Assembly: GCA_903877385.1 (NCBI GenBank)
Contig: CAIRDP010000063.1
Coordinates: forward strand, 124,001-188,000
Length of the DNA stretch: 64,000 nucleotides
DNA from: an uncultured Bacteroidales bacterium
GTDB taxonomy: Bacteria > Bacteroidota > Bacteroidia > Bacteroidales > FEN-979
Direction: 5' to 3'
Program-made: the position numbers and the translations under genes
Shown here: piece by piece, positions 18,134-26,664 of the stretch
Layout: each line of letters opens with the position of its first letter
How positions within the stretch are numbered: position 1 is the first letter of the stretch
Notes under the pieces: generated by a model
What the model was told of the DNA's origin: nothing
Database searches by the model: none
The model's input: the letters and a program-made list of their open reading frames with translations, nothing else

Positions 18134-18222
18134 GGAGAGATGCCAGAGCGGTCGAATGGGGCGGTCTCGAAAACCGTTGACCCTCGTAAGGGGGTCCCAG
18201 GGTTCGAATCCCTGTCTCTCCG
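18134..18222 (+). tRNA. tRNA-Ser (CGA), integration site of the element
   Basis: Class II tRNA: acceptor GGAGAGA/TCTCTCC, anticodon loop CTCGAAA (anticodon CGA), long variable arm with CCCTCGTAAGGGG, T-loop GGTTCGAATCC, discriminator G and no CCA. A -7 box TATTTTTG lies at 18111-18118. Its last 22 bases belong to the duplicated att core, so the integrated element keeps the gene intact. Confidence 0.96.
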
Positions 18223-18224
18223 CA
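18201..18224 (+). repeat. attL core (3' end of tRNA-Ser)
   Basis: 24 bp identical to 49067-49090: T-arm and acceptor end of tRNA-Ser(CGA) plus two bases. Flanking bases differ on both sides. Confidence 0.95.
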
Positions 18225-18245
18225 GAAGTTGTAACAAAATACAAC

Positions 18246-18284
18246 AAAACCGCTTAAAATCAATGTTTTAGGCGGTTTTTCTTT
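18246..18284 (+). terminator. Terminator for tRNA-Ser(CGA), supplied by the element
   Basis: Inverted repeat AAAACCGC-TTAAAA (18246-18259) with TTTTAGGCGGTTTT (18266-18279), one-base bulge, then T-rich tail. It lies inside attL and so belongs to the element. Confidence 0.75.
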
Positions 18285-18304
18285 TTCTACCATACCCCAA
18301 ATTA

Positions 18305-18372
18305 TTCAAAGAAAATCAAATAAAAGGTGCACTTTTCGGTGCACTTTTGCGACTCCATGAAAGTGCACCGAA
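18305..18372. repeat. Left integrase-arm sites
   Basis: TTCAAAGAAAAT (18305-18316), then GGTGCACTTTT twice in tandem (18326-18348) and its inverse AAAGTGCACCGAA (18360-18372). The same GTGCAC motifs and the inverse of TTCAAAGAAAAT recur inside the right end (48996-49030). They are likely arm-type binding sites for the integrase. Confidence 0.7.
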
Positions 18373-18482
18373 TTTTGATGTATTTTGTTAATAATTAATT
18401 AGATATATCATGTGAAAAGTTTGGAAATTCCATCTATTTTATGTACTTTTATGACGATTTCACATATTAAGATCGATGTAAT

Positions 18483-19733
18483 ATGAAAAATTCTTTGTCT
18501 ATTCTTTTTTACCTCAGGAGAAGCAAAGTCCCTGAAAATGAGAAGGCACCAATTTACATGAGGATTACAGTAAATGGCAGGAGGGTGGACCTGGCAACTC
18601 ATCAGTTTATTGAAGCAGAAAGGTGGGATTCCCAGCATGGATGCATCAAAGGAACAAAAGAGGATGCGAGGACCATCAATACCAGCCTTGATAATAAAAG
18701 GTCACATGTTCTTAAAATATTCACGCAGCTTGAAACAACAGGTAAAACCATCACGGCAGAAATCATTCGGAATCACTTTTTAGGGAAGATGATAAACCGT
18801 CACTCATTGGTGGAAGTATTCAAATTGTATAACAAGCAGCTTGCTGCTAAGGTCGGTCAGGGTTATGCAAAAGGGACTCTTACCAAGTATACAGCAACAT
18901 GTAACAAGGTAGAAGGTTTTATCCGGTTCCAGTTTAAAAGGTCTGATGTATTTCTTGATGAATTGGACTATCAGTTCATCACTAACTATGATCTTTACCT
19001 CAGGTCAGAGCTCAGTAATGTCCAGAACACCGTTTCAAAGTCGATTTCCTTTCTGAAAAAGATCATACATTATAGTATATATAATGGATGGTTGGATAAA
19101 GATCCTTTTACTTCTTTCCGTTGCCCGTATAAAGACCCAGAACGAGATTTCTTAACGGAAGATGAGTTGGATAAGATGCAAAACAAAGAGATTGAGATTA
19201 ACCGCCTTTCCATAGTTAGAGATATGTATGTTTTCTCTTGTTTCACCGGTTTGCCGTTTTCTGATATTGAAAAAATGACCCCTGGAGACATCTCAATAGG
19301 TATTGATGGTGGTAAATGGATAGTTTATAATCGTACCAAGACGGGAAATCGTGCTCCGATACCATTATTACCGATACCATTAGGTATTATAGAGAAGTAT
19401 AAGAATTACCAGGTGAATGTGAGTAAGGGAAGGCTCCTGCCGGTTTATTCCAACCAAAAGATAAATGCTTACCTGAAGGAATTAGCTGATATCTGCAAAA
19501 TTGATAAGGAGCTTACCTTTCATACTGCCCGTCATACGTTTGCTACGACGGTAACACTTACAAACGGTGTTCCTATTGAAACGGTGAGTAAGATGCTTGG
19601 CCATACTTCAATAAAGACAACACAGATATATAGTAAGGTGGTAGATCGTAAGGTCAGTGATGATATGAAGGTGTTAAAGGAACGTATGGCAAATAAACAG
19701 CCATCTAAGAGTTCTAAAGTTGTAGGTATGTAA
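18483..19733 (+). CDS. Tyrosine recombinase/integrase of the element
   Basis: 416 residues, usual for Bacteroidota integrases. An N-terminal Arm-DNA-binding domain (LRRSKVPENEKAPIYMRITV), a SAM-like core-binding domain (about 110-210), and a catalytic domain with HTARHTFA (H-x-x-R), LGHTSIKTTQIYSKV and nucleophile Tyr383. The usual first catalytic Arg (TGLR in many relatives) is Pro here (CFTGLPFSDIEKM); loss of that residue is also known for CTnDOT IntDOT. It should integrate the element into, and with help excise it from, the tRNA-Ser 3' end. Located next to attL. Confidence 0.95.
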   Translation: MKNSLSILFYLRRSKVPENEKAPIYMRITVNGRRVDLATHQFIEAERWDSQHGCIKGTKEDARTINTSLDNKRSHVLKIFTQLETTGKTITAEIIRNHFLGKMINRHSLVEVFKLYNKQLAAKVGQGYAKGTLTKYTATCNKVEGFIRFQFKRSDVFLDELDYQFITNYDLYLRSELSNVQNTVSKSISFLKKIIHYSIYNGWLDKDPFTSFRCPYKDPERDFLTEDELDKMQNKEIEINRLSIVRDMYVFSCFTGLPFSDIEKMTPGDISIGIDGGKWIVYNRTKTGNRAPIPLLPIPLGIIEKYKNYQVNVSKGRLLPVYSNQKINAYLKELADICKIDKELTFHTARHTFATTVTLTNGVPIETVSKMLGHTSIKTTQIYSKVVDRKVSDDMKVLKERMANKQPSKSSKVVGM

Positions 19734-19969
19734 TAGAGAAAGAGCGACTGGTTGGTCATTGATAAGGCATGTCATTGTATTGAATATCAACATTTTAGCA
19801 ATTATTAAATTCTAATTGTCACGTTTTCAGCGATTTAACAGTTCCATTCGTTTTTCTGTTAATAATAATATTTTAAATGAGTGATAATCCGTTGTAAATT
19901 TGTATATTATTGACTGTCTGCAATTTTATTGAGAATTAAATTAGGTTAAACTATATAAACTAAGATGAA

Positions 19970-20239
19970 ATGAATGTGGAATTAGTGACGAAAAATGATC
20001 TGGATGACTTAAAGCAAACCTTGATTAAGGAAATCCGGACGATTGCTGGGGTAAAACCCGAGATAAAGAAGTGGTTGAAGTCTGCTGATGTCCGGGAATT
20101 GCTTGGATGTTCTGCCGGGACGCTACAAAATTTACGAGTGAATGGAACTTTGGAGTATACGAAGATTGGTGGGACGATATATTATTCTGCTGAGTCTGTG
20201 GATCGCGTCTTTCAGGATAACAGAAAGAACGTCGCTTAG
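19970..20239 (+). CDS. Small MerR/excisionase-like HTH protein
   Basis: 89 residues: an N-terminal helical part, then a winged-helix HTH_17-type domain (KSADVRELLGCSAGTLQNLRVNGTLEYTKIGG). This is the typical Bacteroidota mobile-element helix-turn-helix protein. It may be the excision factor or a regulator; position between integrase and replication genes fits both. A TAAATTTG box at 19895-19902 is a possible promoter. Confidence 0.85.
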   Translation: MNVELVTKNDLDDLKQTLIKEIRTIAGVKPEIKKWLKSADVRELLGCSAGTLQNLRVNGTLEYTKIGGTIYYSAESVDRVFQDNRKNVA

Positions 20240-20273
20240 GGTAACTCACTGATTGACAATCTAAGTTTGTTGT

Positions 20274-21638
20274 ATGAAACAGTACATTCCAGAAAGTCTG
20301 GATATCGATGAACTATTATCTGAAAAGCCGCCGGCATTTAAGTATTATCGGGATAATTTTATATATATCCTGAATCTTATTACTGAAATCCCATCACGTA
20401 ATAAAGATTTGCTGGATGCAAATGGATGGGTTCCAATACATGCCCATACACTGCAATCGAGGATAAGGGATTATGACAAGTACCTTGATTACCTGATCGA
20501 GAACAAAATTCTGGAAACCGATAACCAGTATCTTCCTGGGGAAAAGTCCAAAGAGTATCGCTTCACGAAAGAGCATAGAGTAGTCAATAAAGGAGTTGAA
20601 ATCGAAAAATATACTCTAATCAAGAGCATTCTTTGCAACGTACATCATCGGGCAGATTCCGAAAAAAAATATCCTTACCTGGCCAAGTGGTTCAATCCTG
20701 ATCTTAATATCGATTATAGCTCTGCAACCGATTATCTCTATCAAGAATATGAGATGAATATCATGCTGGAGGATGAGAATCCGGATGGTAAGTATAATGC
20801 CTCCATGTTGAATGCCGAAAAATTTAAAGAGCATGATTTTTACTTTCATGTTGACGGCACGGTAAACCGGCTGCACACCAATCTGACGAACTCGAAAAGT
20901 GGATTGCGGAACTTTATCACCTATGGAGGGGCCGGTCTTGTATCGGTTGATATAAAAAATTCACAACCGTGGATTAGTACCCTTCTTTTGGACTCTCGTT
21001 TTTACGAAAAACCGAAAATAGGCTCCTTTCTCTTCAATATTAAGGATATTTACCCTAAGTACACTCAGGATATCTTCCTCACCTCAGAGGAATTGGATTC
21101 TATCATTATGATAGTAAAAAATGAGCTATCCCTTGATGGTAAAGGGAAAGGTGATATCAGGTCCTATACAGATAAAGTCTTGGATGGGTCCCTGTATGAA
21201 TACATCGCTGAAGAGATAAAAAGTACACATGGTTATATTATATCCAACCGGAAAGAAATAAAGAAGATGATCTTTACAGTGTTCTTCTCAGCTAATCAGT
21301 TTTTCCACCAGCGAGAAGCCTGGCCAAAGGAAATGTTCAGTGATCTTTATCCAACTGTTTATGATGTCTTCAAGTCAATCAAAAGGCATGGGCAGGCGAA
21401 CCTTGCCATCCTACTTCAACGGATGGAATCAAAGCTCATGTTGGATTATGTCGCAAAGAGGATTGGAAAAGAGTGTCCGGGTATGCCCATGTTTACAATA
21501 CATGATTCCATCGTATGCCCATTTGGAGAGCAGGGATATGTTGCCAGGGTCATTCAGGAAGAAGCATTAAAGTGCATAGGATCAACTCCATCGGTATCAG
21601 TTGAATCCTGGCATCAAGAAAAGAGTAAAATAGCGTAG
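20274..21638 (+). CDS. Putative family-A-polymerase-like palm protein (replication)
   Basis: 454 residues; I do not recognise the family by name. Three motifs fit the palm/fingers signature shared by Pol I and T7-type polymerases. Motif A: VSVDIKNSQPWI with Asp226. Motif B: RKEIKKMIFTVFF (R326-x3-K330-x3-F334-x3-F338, as R-x3-K-x3-F-x3-Y in Pol I). Motif C: TIHDSIV with His410-Asp411-Ser412, as HDE in Pol I and HDS in T7 RNA polymerase. The N-terminal 200 residues are unassigned. Twenty bp after it lies a proofreading-type exonuclease gene, which supports a DNA-synthesis role. Alternative: a diverged primase or inactive relative. Confidence 0.6.
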   Translation: MKQYIPESLDIDELLSEKPPAFKYYRDNFIYILNLITEIPSRNKDLLDANGWVPIHAHTLQSRIRDYDKYLDYLIENKILETDNQYLPGEKSKEYRFTKEHRVVNKGVEIEKYTLIKSILCNVHHRADSEKKYPYLAKWFNPDLNIDYSSATDYLYQEYEMNIMLEDENPDGKYNASMLNAEKFKEHDFYFHVDGTVNRLHTNLTNSKSGLRNFITYGGAGLVSVDIKNSQPWISTLLLDSRFYEKPKIGSFLFNIKDIYPKYTQDIFLTSEELDSIIMIVKNELSLDGKGKGDIRSYTDKVLDGSLYEYIAEEIKSTHGYIISNRKEIKKMIFTVFFSANQFFHQREAWPKEMFSDLYPTVYDVFKSIKRHGQANLAILLQRMESKLMLDYVAKRIGKECPGMPMFTIHDSIVCPFGEQGYVARVIQEEALKCIGSTPSVSVESWHQEKSKIA

Positions 21639-21658
21639 TAACCAATTAAATTTTCACT

Positions 21659-22426
21659 ATGGACTTATCAAATCTAAATTTAAAACGCCCCCTGGTATTC
21701 TTCGATACAGAGACAACAGGGGTAAACATTGTCCAGGATCGTATAATTGAACTTTGCGCCATTAAAATCTTTCTCGACAAGTCAAGAGAGACCTTTATTC
21801 AACGGTTCAATCCCGGTATACCTATACCCCCAGAAGCAACAACTGTACATGGTATCACGGATGAGATGGTAGCAAATGAACCCTCGTTCTCAACCAAGGT
21901 AAGTGAAATAGTTGAGTTCTTTTCGGGATGTGACCTGGCAGGATATAACTTAATCAGGTTTGACATCCCATTACTTGTTGAAGAACTTCTTAGAAATGGA
22001 GTTAAGCAGATCCCATTTGAGGGTGCCAAATTCATTGACTGCATGGCAATCTGGCGAGTAATGGAACCTAGGACTCTTTCTGATGCGGTAAAATACTATA
22101 CTGGAGAGGTCCATGAAGAAGCTCATGCAGCGCAAGGTGATGCTGAAGCGACAATATCCGTCCTTGCTGGTCAACTTGCAAAATATCCTGATTTATCTCC
22201 CGATCCAGATACTTTGCATGATTTGGCGCTCCAGGGTAACTCAGTAATTGATTATGCTGGTAAATTTTCCAGAGATGATGATGGCGATATCATTTTTACT
22301 TTTGGTAAAAATAGTGGTCAGAAAGTTAAAGATAACCTGGGGATGTTGGATTGGATGCTTTCCAGGGATTTTCCAGCACATACTAAATATATTGCCAGGA
22401 AAATATTGAATGGAGAGTTAAGCTAG
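21659..22426 (+). CDS. DEDDh 3'-5' exonuclease (DnaQ-like)
   Basis: 255 residues. ExoI PLVFFDTETTG (Asp, Glu), ExoII GYNLIRFDIPLLVEEL, ExoIII HAAQGDAEATISVL (His, Asp) give the DEDDh set. The C-terminus (FGKNSGQKVKDNLGMLDWML) is the small extra domain seen in Bacteroidota exonucleases of this type. Probably proofreading for the upstream polymerase-like protein (inference from the 20-bp gap); a general repair exonuclease is the alternative. Confidence 0.92.
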   Translation: MDLSNLNLKRPLVFFDTETTGVNIVQDRIIELCAIKIFLDKSRETFIQRFNPGIPIPPEATTVHGITDEMVANEPSFSTKVSEIVEFFSGCDLAGYNLIRFDIPLLVEELLRNGVKQIPFEGAKFIDCMAIWRVMEPRTLSDAVKYYTGEVHEEAHAAQGDAEATISVLAGQLAKYPDLSPDPDTLHDLALQGNSVIDYAGKFSRDDDGDIIFTFGKNSGQKVKDNLGMLDWMLSRDFPAHTKYIARKILNGELS

Positions 22427-22530
22427 TCATAGCATAATTCCATGTTTTTTTTATCTCCTTTGAGTAATCGATTGAAATTCTACCAATTAGAGTCATTTTG
22501 GAAAATAATCATTTTTATGGCACTTATATA

Positions 22531-22659
22531 TTAAGCGAAGCCGACAATAAGATACGCAAGAAGATCAAAGATTGAGACTTGCCGCTCGATGTGGCAGTCC
22601 TTGATCACATAATTGTTGGGGATGACCGGTTGAATCTTTTTCTGATGAGGGTACTTTAA
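22531..22659 (+). pseudogene. radC C-terminal remnant with internal stop
   Basis: An in-frame 43-codon stretch reads SEADNKIRKKIKD, a TGA at 22573-22575, then DLPLDVAVLDHIIVGDD and ends with TAA at 22657. VLDHIIVGD is the signature of the RadC/JAB-MPN C-terminus (normally followed by SFAEEGL). Upstream catalytic parts are missing. This is a decayed fragment of a gene often carried by mobile elements. The rest of the 22427-22849 gap holds only the methyltransferase promoter. Confidence 0.7.
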
Positions 22660-22797
22660 AGCCTTTTTGGCCCAGGGACATCGTTTTTTTTACATACTTT
22701 AGATTTAAGGGGTTGTAAGTGCAAAAGTAGGGGATAGAAGAATATTTTGAGACAATTGTCATTATCCATGATGGTGAAAAGTTTTTTCAAATTTCTA

Positions 22798-22827
22798 TTG
22801 AAAAAATAAATTTATTGCTTACTTTTG
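22798..22827 (+). promoter_or_regulatory. Promoter of the methyltransferase gene
   Basis: TTG 22798-22800, 19-nt spacer, TACTTTTG 22820-22827: exact Bacteroidota consensus, 22 bp before the ATG. It is constitutive-looking and has no controller box, which suits a protective methylase. Confidence 0.8.
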
Positions 22828-22849
22828 TTACTTAAAGTCGACACGTAAA

Positions 22850-24724
22850 ATGGTTAAGAAAGGGATATTAAACCAGCTAATTCAAACTCATGACCTGATA
22901 AGTCTTGAGCAGCATTTGATTTTCGCCTACTTGACTAACAACAAAATAAATTTCAATAAAAGCCCAATTCTGACAAGCTATTTTAAAGGTTTTGAACAAA
23001 ACCCTCAACTTTACTTTGAAACTTCTTCTTTAAGTATTTGTAATATCAAGGAACTTGAAAATCATTTGGAGTTAATAATTCCAGTTGGCGATAGGAAATT
23101 CAACGGAGCATTTTTTACCCCTGACTATATCATTGATTTTATCATCAATGAAATTCAACCCAAAAAAAACGACACCAACCTTGATCCAAGTTGTGGGTGT
23201 GGTGCCTTTTTAGTAGGCTTGACAGACTATTACAAACGGAACTTCAATAAACCAATTCGAAAAATTGTAAAGGAAAATATTTTCGGTTCAGATATCCTAG
23301 ACTACAATATACACAGAACAAAACTTATTTTGACAATTTATGCATTGCAAAACGGTGAACAGTTACTGGACGCTGATTTCAACTTGTATCATCAAGACAG
23401 TTTAAAAGCAAATTGGAAAAGTAGTTTTGACAATATCGTAGGAAATCCACCTTATGTAAAGTTTCAAGACCTTACAGACAGCAACCGTGACTATTTAGCC
23501 AAACACTGGACAACAGTAGAAGGCGGAACATTCAATCTCTACTTTGCATTTTTCGAACTGGGATTCAAGTTGCTGAAAACAAATGGGAAACTTGGCTACA
23601 TCACACCGAACAACTATTTCACATCTTTATCAGGGGAGTCATTACGAAAATATTTTCAGCACCAAAAGTGTGTACGACGAATCATTGACTTCAGCCACAA
23701 AAAAGTTTTTGATGCACAGACATATACAGCGATTACTTTTTTAAACAAACAACATAACGAAGCTATCACATACGACAGAATTAGTGAACAGCAAACACCT
23801 GAAACATTTTTAACAAATGCAAATGGTTCACTGAACTACGTGGAAAATTTGAATGTCAAAAAGTGGAGACTACTAAAAACAGACGAACAAAAAAACATCA
23901 AAATAATTGAAACGATTGGCATTCCAATCGGCAAACTGTTTGATATTTGTGTCGGCATAGCAACCTTGAAAGACGAAATATTTTTTATTGACGGGAAGAA
24001 TATGAAAAAAGGTTACTACTTCAAGATCACAGATCACGGAACTTTTGAAATAGAACCAGAAATAGTGAAACCTGTCTATAAAATTTCCGATTTTAAAACA
24101 CAAGAAGATTCAGAGCAAAATACACGAAAAATAATTTGTCCCTACAATATCAAAAATGGAATTGCTACCGCAATTCCTGAAAACGATTTCAAAAAGAAAT
24201 TTCCGAAATGCTATGCTTATTTTCTTTCGGTGAAAGAAAATCTTATAGCCAGAGACAAAGGCAAAGTAAAATATCAACCTTTCTTTGTCTGGGGGAGGAC
24301 ACAGGGTCTTACAAGAACAGGTAAGAAAATTTTAAACCCAACTTTCAGTCAGCATCCAAGGTTTTTAATAGTCGAGGAAGAAAATGGTTTTTTTACAAAT
24401 GGATACGGACTTTTTTTTCATGACCAAGAGAGCAATGGAATGTTCAATGATTTAATCAATCCAATAACGAAAATTGAAAACATTGATGTTGTTCAGAAAA
24501 TCTTGAACTCTTACTTAATGGACTATTACGTAAGTAAGACGAGTGTGGCGATTGAAGGCGGTTATCCCTGTTATCAAAAAAATTTCATTGAAAAATTTAC
24601 TATTCCCATTTTGACAGAAACCGAAATTGAAATCATTAGAAATTTAAATGACCCGTTAGAGATTGATGAATTTCTGATTGAAAAGTATCAGATAAATGTA
24701 TTGGCAGGGAATCTTGTTGAATAA
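22850..24724 (+). CDS. Type II N6-adenine DNA methyltransferase (Eco57I/TaqI-like)
   Basis: 624 residues. SAM-binding motif I NLDPSCGCGAFLVGLTDYY (about 102-120), catalytic motif IV DNIVGNPPYVKFQDL (NPPY, target adenine), and a C-terminal target-recognition half (about 350-610). It protects host DNA from the paired endonucleases. It is A/T-rich compared with neighbours and convergent with the endonuclease genes, overlapping the first by 37 bp. Too short for a BREX PglX and without a fused nuclease, so a solitary methylase subunit of a type II system is most likely. Confidence 0.92.
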   Translation: MVKKGILNQLIQTHDLISLEQHLIFAYLTNNKINFNKSPILTSYFKGFEQNPQLYFETSSLSICNIKELENHLELIIPVGDRKFNGAFFTPDYIIDFIINEIQPKKNDTNLDPSCGCGAFLVGLTDYYKRNFNKPIRKIVKENIFGSDILDYNIHRTKLILTIYALQNGEQLLDADFNLYHQDSLKANWKSSFDNIVGNPPYVKFQDLTDSNRDYLAKHWTTVEGGTFNLYFAFFELGFKLLKTNGKLGYITPNNYFTSLSGESLRKYFQHQKCVRRIIDFSHKKVFDAQTYTAITFLNKQHNEAITYDRISEQQTPETFLTNANGSLNYVENLNVKKWRLLKTDEQKNIKIIETIGIPIGKLFDICVGIATLKDEIFFIDGKNMKKGYYFKITDHGTFEIEPEIVKPVYKISDFKTQEDSEQNTRKIICPYNIKNGIATAIPENDFKKKFPKCYAYFLSVKENLIARDKGKVKYQPFFVWGRTQGLTRTGKKILNPTFSQHPRFLIVEEENGFFTNGYGLFFHDQESNGMFNDLINPITKIENIDVVQKILNSYLMDYYVSKTSVAIEGGYPCYQKNFIEKFTIPILTETEIEIIRNLNDPLEIDEFLIEKYQINVLAGNLVE

Positions 24725-25590
24725 ACATGTAAAATGTCTGTTACAAAATTTACGAAATCCAGACCTACCATTGAAACGGTTGATGTTGGATGCAAAAATC
24801 CATCTTGTTTTAGCTCTGCACTTGTATTATATATTTTGGGAACAGCTCTATCAAAATCCACGATAAGCAAACAACACCTTTCATATTTATACTTATCATC
24901 ATTTTGATCTGCTCTCCCATTTATTGCTTGAAACGCCTCAATATATTTGCCTACATCAATTGTTCTAAAAGCTACATTTCTAAGTTTTGAAGCGTCATCA
25001 TCATATTCTTTAGTAGGAATTAAATACACCTCACCTAAAACCATGTTTGGGCATCTCAAATGTAAATTCAATGATTCAGCAAAGGTTCTTTCATACAATG
25101 TATCAAAATTTTTTCCAATGCTACTTAGCTGACTACGTACATTCACACTAAGAATTGACTCAGTAAAAACAGTCCCAAACACATCATTGTAACCTTTCAT
25201 CATTGAATTCAAATTCAAAATTTGAGGTGCAATATGATTGTTGTTTGTGATTATTGAAATGTCCTGCTTTTTAGTTTTAAGAAAGCCTGCTATTTGCAGT
25301 TCCTGATCAGCAAGATTTCGTTGTCGATTTTGTTGCTTTACAGGCGGATTTATTACTCGTTGGAGATACTTTTTAGATGGGTTGATTAAACTTGGATGAA
25401 TATTCCTATTGAAAAAAATCGTTTTTACTGCATTATGCACACATTTTATCAGAGTGCTGGTTCTAATGGTGCTTGCTTTGGTTCCATTTGTAATTGCAGT
25501 TTCATAATTCAGTTTAATCTGATTTACTGCATCCTGGATGCTGATTTGAGGAAAGGGTATCCCACTATGATTGTTTATTATATTTGTCAT
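24688..25590 (-). CDS. Type II restriction endonuclease, paralog A
   Basis: 300 residues. Clearly homologous along most of its length to the next gene upstream: shared blocks RSQLSSIGKNFDTLYERTF, CPNMVLGEVYLIPTKEYD, EAFQAINGRAD and KYERCCLLIVDF. I infer an endonuclease because it sits with a methylase, its duplicate and a controller gene; GEVYLIPTKEY could hold the E-x-K part of a PD-(D/E)xK site, but I cannot assign the family or the recognition site. The 3' end overlaps the convergent methylase by 37 bp. Ten bp from paralog B, so co-transcribed. Confidence 0.75.
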   Translation of the reverse strand: MTNIINNHSGIPFPQISIQDAVNQIKLNYETAITNGTKASTIRTSTLIKCVHNAVKTIFFNRNIHPSLINPSKKYLQRVINPPVKQQNRQRNLADQELQIAGFLKTKKQDISIITNNNHIAPQILNLNSMMKGYNDVFGTVFTESILSVNVRSQLSSIGKNFDTLYERTFAESLNLHLRCPNMVLGEVYLIPTKEYDDDASKLRNVAFRTIDVGKYIEAFQAINGRADQNDDKYKYERCCLLIVDFDRAVPKIYNTSAELKQDGFLHPTSTVSMVGLDFVNFVTDILHVYSTRFPANTFI

Positions 25591-25600
25591 TTGATAAAAA

Positions 25601-26416
25601 CTAATTTCCGAACCTTGATTCGTAGGTTGAAATAATTGAAGGTGTAAAGGAATCCCAATTTAATTCAACAATATTTGCTTGCGAATTGGTAGGCATCAAA
25701 CCATCTGCAATCAGCTCTTCGTTTGTACTGTATATCTTTGCAGGTGTTTGACCAAAATCAACAATGAGTAAACAAACTTTTTCATACTTATAATCTTGTT
25801 TTGTAAAATCTGCTCTGCCGTTTATTGCCTGGAATGACTTGATGTATTTTTGAACTGCACCGACTCTATCAATGAATTCAATGTTCTTGTTTTTCATTGC
25901 AACTGGATTGTACTCTTTAACGGCGATCATATACACTTCACCTAAAACCATTTTTTGACATCTTACATGGAGGTTTTGTGCTTCTGCAATCGTCCGTTCA
26001 TAAAGTGTATCAAAGTTTTTCGCCAAACTGCTCATTTGACTTCTTATATTTATTGATAAAACTCTTTCTGTGTATTCTTTTCCGTAGTGGTCAGCTTCTT
26101 CTTGGAGCAGTCCTTCTTGCATAATTTCATGCACTGGTGTCCTTCCTTTTGGAGCAACACAAACATCCTGATGTTTGTGTTTTAGAAATCCTGCAAGTTT
26201 CATTTCGGGAAAACTGTAACCAAGAGGTGGATAAACACGATGGCGTTCAACACCACTATTTATCAAAGCAGATTTTACAGCTTCGTGTATACAGTTTATC
26301 GGCTTAGAAGATCTTATCATTGCTTCTTTGGCTTCAATTCCACCTTGCAGAATTGAACCCTCAATTAGAGCTTTGAAATTATTTACTGCCTCTTGAATAG
26401 TTATCAAATTCGGCAT
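25601..26416 (-). CDS. Type II restriction endonuclease, paralog B
   Basis: 271 residues, homologous to paralog A: RSQMSSLAKNFDTLYERTI, MVLGEVYMIAVKEYN, SFQAINGRADF, KYEKVCLLIVDF are matched. Its N-terminus (ITIQEAVNNFKALIEG) also matches paralog A (ISIQDAVNQIKLNYE). The start overlaps the end of the controller gene by 38 bp, the typical C-R arrangement. Two endonuclease subunits with one methylase could form a heterodimer, or one may be a spare with other specificity. Confidence 0.78.
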   Translation of the reverse strand: MPNLITIQEAVNNFKALIEGSILQGGIEAKEAMIRSSKPINCIHEAVKSALINSGVERHRVYPPLGYSFPEMKLAGFLKHKHQDVCVAPKGRTPVHEIMQEGLLQEEADHYGKEYTERVLSINIRSQMSSLAKNFDTLYERTIAEAQNLHVRCQKMVLGEVYMIAVKEYNPVAMKNKNIEFIDRVGAVQKYIKSFQAINGRADFTKQDYKYEKVCLLIVDFGQTPAKIYSTNEELIADGLMPTNSQANIVELNWDSFTPSIISTYESRFGN

Positions 26417-26618
26417 CGTTAAAAAAATCTTTAAGGGTTACATTTAAGGCAGTTGCAATTTTTTCAATATTGACAATTGATACATTACGCTGTCCGTTTT
26501 CAATACTTGCGATGTAACTCCTGTCCAAATCAGCAGCATAAGCCAAATCCTTCTGAGATATACTTGATTTCTCACGAAGGTTCTTTATTCTTTGACCAAT
26601 TTTAAGTTTTACATCCAT
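26379..26618 (-). CDS. Controller (C) protein of the R-M system, XRE-type HTH
   Basis: 79 residues. HTH_3: IGQRIKNLREKSSISQKDLA, then YIASIENGQRNVSIVNIEKI, as in C.AhdI/C.Esp1396I-type controllers. It should first activate and then repress its own promoter and the downstream endonucleases, delaying restriction until the methylase has acted. Its operator is visible upstream (26627-26664). Overlaps the endonuclease B start by 38 bp. Confidence 0.92.
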   Translation of the reverse strand: MDVKLKIGQRIKNLREKSSISQKDLAYAADLDRSYIASIENGQRNVSIVNIEKIATALNVTLKDFFNDAEFDNYSRGSK

Positions 26619-26626
26619 GACACAAA

Positions 26627-26664
26627 AGTCAATACTTGTTGACTATAAATCAAAGACTATGAGT
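26627..26664 (-). promoter_or_regulatory. C-box operator region of the R-M system
   Basis: Two GACT-type boxes in tandem, GACTATAAATC (26641-26651) and GACTATGAGT (26655-26664), match the known GACTnnnAGTC C-protein operator style with a 3-bp spacer. A further inverted repeat AGTCAA/TTGACT (26627-26632, 26639-26644) lies between them and the controller start codon (26618). Confidence 0.75.

Noticed and set aside
22850-24724. BREX PglX or type IIG fused restriction enzyme
   Set aside because: Only 624 residues, no nuclease domain, and separate endonuclease and controller genes are present.
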